Shown: one piece after another, positions 56,331-64,000 of the stretch
How the letters are laid out: every line of letters starts with the position of its first letter
Position numbering within the stretch: the first letter of the stretch is position 1
From: Thereva unica
Taxonomy: Eukaryota; Arthropoda; Insecta; Diptera; Therevidae
DNA length: 64,000 nt
Direction: 5' to 3'
NCBI GenBank assembly: GCA_949987705.1
Contig: OX465281.1
Span: forward strand, 99,852,326 to 99,916,325
Program-made: the position numbers and the translations under genes
Notes under the pieces: generated by a model
What the model saw: the letters and a program-made list of their open reading frames with translations, nothing else
Database searches by the model: none
What the model was told of the DNA's origin: nothing

Positions 56331-57064
56331 ACTAGAAAGAATCCAAATAGTCGCGTTCAACACCTTTAGCATAACTCTCAGTATTGGCTGCATCGCCGGT
56401 TGTAGATCTTTTTTGATCATTCTTCCCAAACAACTCCCGATTGCGTTGTATAATTTTATTGTAAGCCGTATTGTTTTTGAATGCGGCACCAACAACCTAA
56501 AAAAATCAAGTTAAGTCCAAAGGGCATTTTCCCATTTCTAATGTGCTAAGAAATTTCTCAACCTTGAGTGTTAGTATCATCTGTAGCATATTAGTATGGC
56601 CCGGAGGCTCAGAAAATTCCAAATAGTCGCGTTGTCCGAAAGAATACAAGATAGCTGAACATGAATATCATGCTTGCCAAATGACATTGTCTGCAAATAC
56701 ATATAATCTGATTAAATCCGCTTTCAACTTGATAAGTTTATCTAACCTCGGACGTAGTTGTGTAATAAGGAAAGCACATATAGGAAATGATATTAGGCAA
56801 TGCAAAATGTGAAATCCAGACACCACAAAAACTATAAAAAGTCCAAAGCCAGTCCCGATAATTTTCCTCCGAGAATCATCTTTAATATTTGTGTAATATG
56901 GCCCGAATAAGATGCAGGACACTAGACACGCTAAGTATATGATGAGAGATGATGATGTCGTCGATGTTCATCTTAAAAATAACTTTTAAAACACTCCAAG
57001 TGAAAAAATCATTGGAGATATCGGAGTCGGAGCTGTTTTGCAAACTGTCAACGAGAATTGTCAA
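56331..57064 (-). other. Possible exon remnants of membrane proteins, unassigned
   Basis: Minus-strand frames include SCILFGPYYTNIKDDSRRKI followed by two hydrophobic segments and a charged tail (QLRPRLDKLIKLKAD) at 56,668-56,922. I do not recognise the family. A short motif, CCAAATAGTCGCGTT, occurs at about 56,346 and 56,620, so part of the interval is duplicated. Whether these belong to the SLC36-like fragment or to another gene is unclear. Confidence 0.3.
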
Positions 57065-57070
57065 AGAGAA

Positions 57071-57304
57071 ATGTCTAATTTTCGCTTTTCAGTTTTGGCA
57101 CTCGTGATTTTGCTTCTGCCAGTGAATGCACTGAAAATAATCGAAATTTCAGTTCAGGGCAAAAAGGGGCTTATGGATGAGCGAGTCAACTATACCCACT
57201 ATACCTTTTTGGTGCCATCGGTTTGTATGGGAATAATTGCTGATGAGCAGTCCATTTCTATATGTCAGTGGTGCCCATCGATTTTGAGTTTCCCAATTGT
57301 TTTG
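57071..57304 (+). other. Possible signal-peptide exon followed by a MITE fragment
   Basis: From ATG 57071 the frame reads MSNFRFSVLALVILLLPVNA, a textbook secretion signal, then about 15 residues before the sequence becomes the dispersed repeat shared with 39.66-39.80 kb (GGGCTTATGGATGAGCGAG). It may be the first exon of a small secreted protein, or chance. Confidence 0.3.
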
Positions 57305-57312
57305 GCGCACAC
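57305..57312. other. Target duplication GCGCACAC, left copy
   Basis: The 8-bp GCGCACAC directly before CAGTGTTGGGCA, repeated at 62304-62311 directly after TGCCCAACACTG. Eight bases is the hAT standard. Confidence 0.88.
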
Positions 57313-57409
57313 CAGTGTTGGGCATTGTTCGACATTTCCAAAAAATAAAATACATGGTCGACAGTACAAAGGGGCCTTCCCTAAGTCTCTAGTGTGTCAC
57401 ATAAAAAAA

Positions 57410-57660
57410 AAAAAAAAAAAAAAAAAATTAAATTTTCAATCAATTAATTAATTGATTAAAAAATTAATTGCGATTAATTTAATTGCAATTAAAATTAATT
57501 GCGATTGAACTATTAATTGCACCCCACAATTAATTTATTTGGATTAATCTGTATTAATTGTATATTAGAACTAAATCAATTGCAATTAATTTATCAATTG
57601 CAATTAATTTTGTCAATTGTTCTAAAAAACAATTAAAACTAACAATTATTCCGCTTCAAT
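57410..57660. repeat. Left subterminal AATTAATTG repeats of the hAT-type element
   Basis: Irregular repeats of AATTAATTGCAATTAATT-like motifs after an A-run. They mirror the better-ordered set at the other end and may be transposase-binding subterminal sites, as known for hAT elements. Confidence 0.65.
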
Positions 57661-57739
57661 ATAGATATAGACACTCCAATTTTATATGATCCTGCCATTT
57701 TTTTGGAGAATCATTCATATAAAGAGCATAATATGAAAT

Positions 57740-59640
57740 AAAAATATGGGGAGTATGGCGGCCAAAATGGCTGAAAGAAGAAAAATTCAAAATGGGGGAC
57801 TAATTTTGGAAATTGTGTTCCGATTGTGCTGTAAATTAGTGTGGGGGGGTTTTGAGGGATCCAAATGACAAATTTGGGGTTAAAATTTTAAAATTCAAAA
57901 TGGCGGACTAATTTTGGCAATTGAGCTCCGATTGTGCTGAAAATTAGTGTCAGGGGGTTTTGAGGGATCCAAATGACAAATTTGGGGTTAAAATTTTAAA
58001 ATTCAAAATGGCGGACTAATTTTGGCAATTGTGCTCCGATTGTACTGAAAATTAGTGTCAGGGGGTTTTGAGGGACCCAAATGACAAATTTGTGGTCAAA
58101 ATTTTAAAATTCAAAATGGCGGAAAATTTTGGAAATTGTGCTCCGATTGTGCTGAAAATTAGTGTCGGGGGGTTTTGAGGGATCCAAATGACAAATTTGT
58201 GGTTAAAATTTTAAAATTCAAAATGGGGGACTAGTTTTGGCAATTGTGTTCCGATTGTACTGAAAATTAGTGTCGGGGGGTTTTGAGGGATCCCAATTAC
58301 AAATTTGTGGTTAAAATTTTAAAATTCAAAATGGCGGACTAATTTTGGCAATTGAGCTCCGATTGTGCTGAAAATTAGTGTCGGGGGGTTTTGAGGGATC
58401 CAAATGACAAATTTGTGGTTAAAATTTTAAAATTCTAAATGGCGGACTAGTTTTGGCAATTGTGCACCGATTGTGCTGAAAATTAGTGTCGGGGGGTTTT
58501 GAGGGATCCAAATGACAAATTTGTGGTCAAAATTTTAAAATTCAAAATGGCGGACTAATTTTGGAAATTCTGCTCCGATTGTGCTGTAAATTAGTGTCGG
58601 GGGGTTTTGAGGGATCCAAATGACAAATTTGTGTTTAAAATTTTAAAATTCAAAATGGCGGACTAGTTTTGGCAATTGTGTTCCGATTGTACTGAAAATT
58701 AGTGTCAGGGGGTTTTGAGGGATCCCAATGACAAATTTGTGGTTAAAATTTGAAAATTCAAAATGGCGGACTAATTTTGGCAATTGAGCTCCGATTGTGC
58801 TGAAAATTAGTGTCGGGGGGTTTTGAGGGATCCAAATGACAAATTTGTGGTTAAAATTTTAAAATTCTAAATGGCGGACTAGTTTTGGCAATTGTGCACC
58901 GATTGTGCTGAAAATTAGTGTCGGGGGGTTTTGAGGGATCCAAATGACAAATTTGTGGTCAAAATTTTAAAATTCAAAATGGCGGACTAATTTTGGAAAT
59001 TGAGCTCCGATTGTGCTGAAAATTAGTGTCGGGGGGTTTTGAGGGATCCAAATGACAAATTTGTGGTTAAAATTTTAAAATTCTAAATGGCGGACTAGTT
59101 TTGGCAATTGTGCACCGATTGTGCTGAAAATTAGTGTCGGGGGGTTTTGAGGGATCCAAATGACAAATTTGTGGTCAAAATTTTAAAATTCAAAATGGCG
59201 GACTAATTTTGGAAATTCTGCTCCGATTGTGCTGTAAATTAGTGTCGGGGGGTTTTGAGGGATCCAAATGACAAATTTGTGTTTAAAATTTTAAAATTCA
59301 AAATGGCGGACTAGTTTTGGCAATTGTGTTCCGATTGTACTGAAAATTAGTGTCAGGGGGTTTTGAGGGATCCCAATGACAAATTTGTGGTTAAAATTTG
59401 AAAATTCAAAATGGCGGACTAATTTTGGCAATTGAGCTCCGATTGTGCTGAAAATTAGTGTCAGGGGGTTTTGAGGGATCCAAATGACAAATTTGTTGTC
59501 AACATTTCAAAATTCAAAATGGCGGACTAATTTTTGCAATTGTGTTCCGATTGTAATGAAAATTTGTGTCAGGGGGTTTTGAGGGATCCAAATGACAAAT
59601 TTGTGATCAAAATTTTAAAATTCAAAATGGCCGACTAATT
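57740..59640. repeat. 108-bp minisatellite, about 17 copies
   Basis: A tandem unit with landmarks AAAATGGCGGACTAATTTTG, CAATTGTGCTCCGATTGTGC, AAATTAGTGTCGGGGGGTTT and GAGGGATCCAAATGACAAAT. TGGCGG recurs at 57901, 58009, 58117 and so on, giving a 108-bp period. The motif AAATTCTGCTCCGATTGTGC recurs six units (about 648 bp) apart, at about 58,566 and 59,214, with its neighbours, which shows a higher-order duplication. Confidence 0.93.
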
Positions 59641-60169
59641 TTGTAGTTTTAGATGGGTGGGAGTATCATTGCTACCATATTCATGAAAATAGGTCCTAGG
59701 GTTACTTAAATTCAGGGTGATACGTAAACCTGCACCAAAACAAAATCGCACTAGCGGCTTAACCATTACGACTCCAACCACCCCCTTTCCCTCCCATACT
59801 ATCCAAAACCTAACCAAAGTCAGCCGCTTTGAAAAATCAACGGATACTGTATATCAAAAACGAAACCGTAATGTTTTTTTGCGTTGTAGTGGTGTATTTT
59901 ATGTTATATGGTAAAGCGAATTACCGTAAAATTTGGCATGAATATAATACGCGTTAATACTGATCATGGGCGCAATAACAGTACTTGTTCCTTATAACCC
60001 TAATAAAATGTACTATCAATAACCTATCTCAAAAAACCTAAACAAAAATATATATCATAAAAAAATGTATGTGTGTCTGGGCACATTTTGGAAATTAAGA
60101 CCTCTATGGTCATTCTATATGTCCAAATCAATCTTAGTCCTACAGAAGGATAAAGGTCAATAAATTTTG

Positions 60170-61620
60170 TATATACAATAATACATAATACAAAATACGT
60201 AATCCGTAATATATAATACATATGTAAATAATACATAGAACATAATTCATAGTACATATTACACAATATAGTACATAGTAGTAGTGAATAATACATAGTT
60301 CATAGTAAATAGTACATAGCACTTAGTACATAGAACATAACACATAGAACATTGTACATAGTACATAGTTCATAGTAAATAGTACATAATACATAATAGA
60401 TAATACAAAACATAATACATAGTTCATAGTACATAGTGCATAGTACATACATAGTACATAATACCTTTTACATAGAACATAGTATATAGTGTTTGGTACA
60501 AAGTACATAATATTTAGTAGAAAATACATAATACAGAGTATATAGTGCAAAGTACATAGCAGATAACACATAGTTCATAATACTTAGTCATAGTACAGAA
60601 TAAATAGTACATAATCGCAGTACATAGTATATAATACCTAATACATAGTACATTGTGAACAGTATATGGTACCTAATCATAGCCCCCAATACATAGTACA
60701 TAATACATATTACAAAGTACATAGTACATACTTCATAGTACATAATTCATAGTAAGTAGCACATAGTCCGTAATGCAAAGTACATAATACCTAGTACATA
60801 GCAGATTATACATAGTACATAATACCTTGTACATAGTACATAGCACATAAAACATAGTTGACAGTATATAGTAGGTAGTATATAGTCCAAAATAAATAGT
60901 ATATAATACTTAATACATAGTTCAAAGTACAAAATATATAGTTCATAGTACATAATTCATAGTAAATAGCACATAATCCGTAATGCAAAGTACATAATAC
61001 GTAGTACATAGCAGATTATACATAGTACATAATACCTTGTACATAGTACATAGCACATAAAACATAGTTGACAGTATATAGTAGATAGTATATAGTCCAA
61101 AATAAATAGTATATAATACATAATACATAGTACAAAGTACATAATATATAGTTCATAGTACATAATTCATAGTAAATAGCACATAATCCGTAATAAAGTA
61201 CATAATACCTAGTACATAGAAGATTATACATAGTACATAATACCTTGTGCATAGTGCATAACACATAAAACATAGTTGACAGTATATAGTAGGTAGTATA
61301 CAGTCCAAAATAAATAGTACATAATACATAATACATAGTACGAAGTACATAGTACATACTTCATAGTACATAATTCATAGTAAGTAGCACATAGTCCGTA
61401 ATGCAAAGTACATAATACCTAGTACATAGCAGATTATACATAGTACATAATACCTTGTGCATAGTACATAGCACATAAAACATAGTTGACAGTATATAGT
61501 CCATAATAAATAGTACATAGTACATATGGCATAGTACATAGTCCGTGTACATAGTACCTAATACATAGTGCATAACACTTAGTATATAGCACGTAGTACA
61601 TATTGCTATATGTTACATAA
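60170..61620. repeat. ACATAGT-type simple-repeat array with higher-order units of about 208 bp
   Basis: About 1.45 kb built of degenerate ACATAGT/ACATAAT heptamers. Within it, blocks with the same landmarks (CACATAGTCCGTAATGCAAA, AGCAGATTATACATAGTACA, ACATAGTTGACAGTATATAG) recur near 60,760, 60,970, 61,180 and 61,390. The Tyr/Met/Cys-rich minus-strand frames are translations of the repeat and not genes. Confidence 0.92.
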
Positions 61621-62040
61621 TAATATATAATACACTAGTCCCTCTTTAAACACAAAACGAAAAATAGCAAAAAAAAATCAAACACAAAACGAAATTCTCT
61701 TCTGTAAAAAATTCTCTTCCGGTCAAACAAAATAACATAAAATAAAAAAAAATTTTTTCTAAAAAATTGCTCCATTGATTTCGATTTCGAAAAATGTTGA
61801 AAATGGCACAACTAGAATGTTATTATAGATAACTCATACAATACAAACTAAAATCCCCAAAGCCAAATTGTTCCCCCACGGCACGCAAAAAATTGACCGT
61901 GACGCAAAGGTGCGCAACGTGGCTAAAAAAGTTTTTACTTTAAAAACTAAAAACACGCTTTTTAAAATGAACTAATAAAAAATAACATACTACTACTCTT
62001 TCCATATAATAATAAATTTTAATTTTTAGTTTTTAATCAA
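61621..62040. other. Spacer within the hAT-type element
   Basis: AT-rich sequence between the heptamer array and the right subterminal repeats. No gene or clear repeat was seen. Confidence 0.45.
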
Positions 62041-62049
62041 ATCCATAAA

Positions 62050-62290
62050 AATGATTGACAATTGATTAATCGTCTTTAATTGTGGAAACTCACGACTAAC
62101 AATTAATTAATTGTTAATTGCGAATTTTCACAATTACAATTAATTAATTGTTAATTGCAATAGACGCGATTAACAATTAATTAATTGTTAATTGCGAGTT
62201 TTCACAATTACAATTAATTAATTGTTAATTGCAGTAGACGTGATTAACAATTAATTAATTGTCAATTTTTAATCGTCCAGAAATTTAGTT
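62050..62290. repeat. Right subterminal tandem repeats of the hAT-type element
   Basis: Two to three units of about 70 bp with ACAATTAATTAATTGTTAAT, GCGAATTTTCACAATTACAA and GACGCGATTAAC landmarks. Each contains a near-palindromic TTAACAATTAATTAATTGTTAA core. Confidence 0.8.
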
Positions 62291-62329
62291 TTGCCCAACA
62301 CTGGCGCACACCATACTATTGGCTTATTT

Positions 62330-62357
62330 GTGCAGCGAGGCGCACCGGGTTCCAGCT
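62330..62357 (+). mobile_element. Helitron-like 3' end next to the satellite
   Basis: GTGCAGCGAGGCGCACCGGG, then TTCCAGCTAG: a short hairpin (GTGC/GCAC) followed by CTAG. It resembles the Helitron 3' ends at 49.6 and 51.7 kb. The hAT-type element inserted just upstream of it. Confidence 0.45.
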
Positions 62358-62359
62358 AG

Positions 62360-64000
62360 TATAGTATATACCTTTAGATCCATGGAGGCCGTCTCAGGAG
62401 GGCGGATTGAAATATTCTTCACAACCCCTTCGACATGGGTATCCAATGAAAGGATATGATAAGTAGAACACCATAAGCAATATAGTATACTCAAAATATC
62501 ATTTGGTCCATGGCGGACATCTCCAGCGGGTGAATTACCATTTTCTTCACAACCCCCTCGACATGGGTATCAAATGAAAGAGTATGATAAGTAGAACACC
62601 ATAAGCAATATAGTATACTTAATTTATCGTTTGGTCCGTGGCAGCCTTCTCAAGAGGGCGGATTACCATTTTTTTCACATCCCCTTCGAGATGGGTATCA
62701 AATCAAAGAGTACGATAAGTAGAACACCATAAGCAATATAGAATATTCAACATATCGTTTGGTCCATGACGGTCATCTCAAGAGGGCGGATTACCATTAT
62801 CTTCACAACCAACTTGAGATGGGTATCAAATGAAAGGGCATTATAAGTAGAATGCCATAGGCTATGTCTTTAGATTCATGGCGGCCATCTCAAGAGGGCG
62901 GATTACCATTTTCTTCACAACTCCTTCGAGATGGGTATCAAATGAAAGAGTACGATAAGTAAAACACCATAAGCAATATAGTATATTCAATATATCGTTT
63001 GGTCCATGGCGGTCATCTCAAGAGGGCGGATTACCATTTTCTTCACAACCCCCTCGACATGGGTATCAAATGAAAGGGCATTATAAGTAGAATGCCATAG
63101 GCTATGTCTTTAGATTCATGGCGGCCATCTCAAGAGGGCGGATTACCATTTTCTGCACAACACCCAGACATGGGTATCAAAATAAAAGGCTATGAGAAGT
63201 AGAGGGCAGGGCATCTAGCTCGTATGAGTGAAGATGAGCCTGCTCGTAAAGTTCTCTGCGGTAAGACCTATGGGGTGCGACAGCGAGGGAGGCCCAACCT
63301 TCGCTGGAAGGATGGCGTGGACCAGGACGCTCAGAGTTTAGGGATGCCAAACTGGATGACATCGGCTCAGAATCGGGACCGGTGGAGAGAACAGTTGCGC
63401 GAGGCCAGGACCGGATCCCGGTTGTAGAGCCGTTAAAGAAGAAGAATGAGAAGTAGAACTCTATAAGCAATATAGTATACGCAATCTATCATTTGTTCAA
63501 TAGGGGCCATCTTAAGAGGGCCGATTACCATTTTCTTCACAACCCCTTCGAGATGGGTATCAAATCAAAGAGTATGATAAGTAGAACACCATAACCAATA
63601 TAGTATACTCAATATATCGTTTGGTCCATGGCGGTTATCTCAAGAGGGCGGATTACCATTTTATTCACAGTGCCCTCGACATGGGTATCAAATGAAAGAG
63701 TATGAAAAGTGGAACACCATAAGCAATATAGTATACTCAATTTATCATTTGGTCCATGGCGGCCATCTCAAGAGGGCGGATTACCATCTTCATCACAACC
63801 CCTTTGAAATGGGTATCAAATGAAAGAGTACGATAAGTAGAACACCATAAGCAATATAGAATATTCAATATATCGTTTGGTCCATGGCGGTTATCTCAAG
63901 AGGGCGGATTACCATTTTCTTCACAACCCCAGGACATGGGTATCAAATGAAAGGGCATTATAAGTAGAATGCAGTAGGCTATGTCTTTATATTCATGGCG
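62360..64000. repeat. Helitron-derived satellite, alternating 128- and 112-bp units
   Basis: GAGGGCGGATTACCATTTTC recurs at spacings of about 128 and 112 bp (62,657, 62,785, 62,897, 63,025, 63,137 and onward). The longer unit carries CACCATAAGCAATATAGTAT and ATCGTTTGGTCCATGGCGG. The shorter carries AATGCCATAGGCTATGTC and TTTAGATTCATGGCGG. The array runs past the right edge of the window and is interrupted by an RTE copy at 63,203-63,445. Confidence 0.88.
63203..63445 (+). mobile_element. 5'-truncated RTE copy with 11-bp target duplication
   Basis: A 243-bp copy of the 3' end of the RTE-type LINE (compare the minus strand at 43,157-43,400). It is open in frame (GHLARMSEDEPARKVLCGKT to REARTGSRL, stop), then GTTAAAGAAGAAGA. 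ATGAGAAGTAG flanks it at 63192-63202 and 63446-63456. It inserted into the satellite array and differs little from the larger copy, so it is recent. Confidence 0.9.

Larger units (their letters stand above)
57313..62303. mobile_element. 4991-bp hAT-type non-autonomous element filled with satellite arrays
   Basis: Ends CAGTGTTGGGCA and TGCCCAACACTG are perfect 12-bp inverted repeats with the canonical hAT CAGTG start, flanked by 8-bp GCGCACAC duplications. Inside, from left: A-run, AATTAATTG-rich subterminal zone (57,410-57,660), a 108-bp minisatellite (57,740-59,640), a spacer, an ACATAGT-type array (60,170-61,620), a spacer, and a second AATTAATTG subterminal repeat (62,050-62,280). No transposase is encoded, so it would need one supplied in trans. 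The tandem frames on the minus strand are repeat artefacts. Confidence 0.82.

Noticed and set aside
60024..61573. A dozen minus-strand frames of 60-113 codons rich in Tyr, Met, Cys and Leu
   Set aside because: They are translations of the ACATAGT heptamer array in several frames, with no composition or domain typical of real proteins.

Overview
This window looks like a transposon-dense stretch of an insect nuclear genome, not a bacterial, viral or plasmid sequence. The clues are low G+C, roo-like BEL/Pao, Ty3/Gypsy, LOA, RTE and hAT elements, Helitrons of the type common in insects, long palindromic MITEs, minisatellites, and two recognisable animal genes (NAA80 and an SLC36 amino-acid transporter), both broken. 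The order is not resolved; a fly or another insect with a large, repeat-rich genome fits. No RNA gene, CRISPR array or operon was seen.

Left part (1-37,200): a nested transposon pile. A minus-strand Ty3/Gypsy element (672-4104, TSD ATAA) lies beside a second Gypsy element whose two 480-bp LTRs are about 31.5 kb apart (4257-4736 and 36212-36691). Matching ATAT duplications, and a foldback arm that reads through the insertion point, indicate that 4257-36691 is a single insertion now holding later ones. Between the LTRs are a CR1/Jockey-type LINE (4787-8467), an LOA-clade LINE (8468-22636) split by a roo-like BEL/Pao element with identical LTRs and one intact 2540-codon gag-pol-env-like frame (10401-19879, TSD CCATG), a (TA)n tract, a hAT transposase remnant (about 22.8-24.1 kb), a second and defective BEL/Pao element (24506-31842, TSD AAATC) carrying two Helentron-like insertions with 146-bp internal repeats, and finally the Gypsy element's own coding region, from which RT, RNase H and the integrase core have been removed in frame.

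Middle part (37,200-53,900): a 5'-truncated LINE on the minus strand, foldback MITEs, a broken RTE-type LINE on the minus strand (about 43.15-46.1 kb), a 196-bp TA-flanked MITE, fragments of a Helitron Pif1-like helicase on both strands, Helitron ends (49.6, 50.6, 51.7 kb) and a Gypsy 3' remnant.

Right part (53,900-64,000): an actin N-acetyltransferase (NAA80-like) gene on the minus strand, split by a 593-bp TTAA-flanked palindromic MITE complex that contains an inverted copy of the gene's own 5' coding part; an SLC36 fragment with a frameshift; then a 4991-bp hAT-type insertion (57313-62303, TIR CAGTGTTGGGCA, TSD GCGCACAC) filled with a 108-bp minisatellite and a 1.4-kb ACATAGT-type array; and a Helitron-derived satellite of alternating 128/112-bp units that runs off the right edge and carries a short RTE copy with an 11-bp TSD.

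The genes do not form a pathway. They are selfish elements and casualties of them. The youngest, possibly active, component is the BEL/Pao element at 10.4-19.9 kb.
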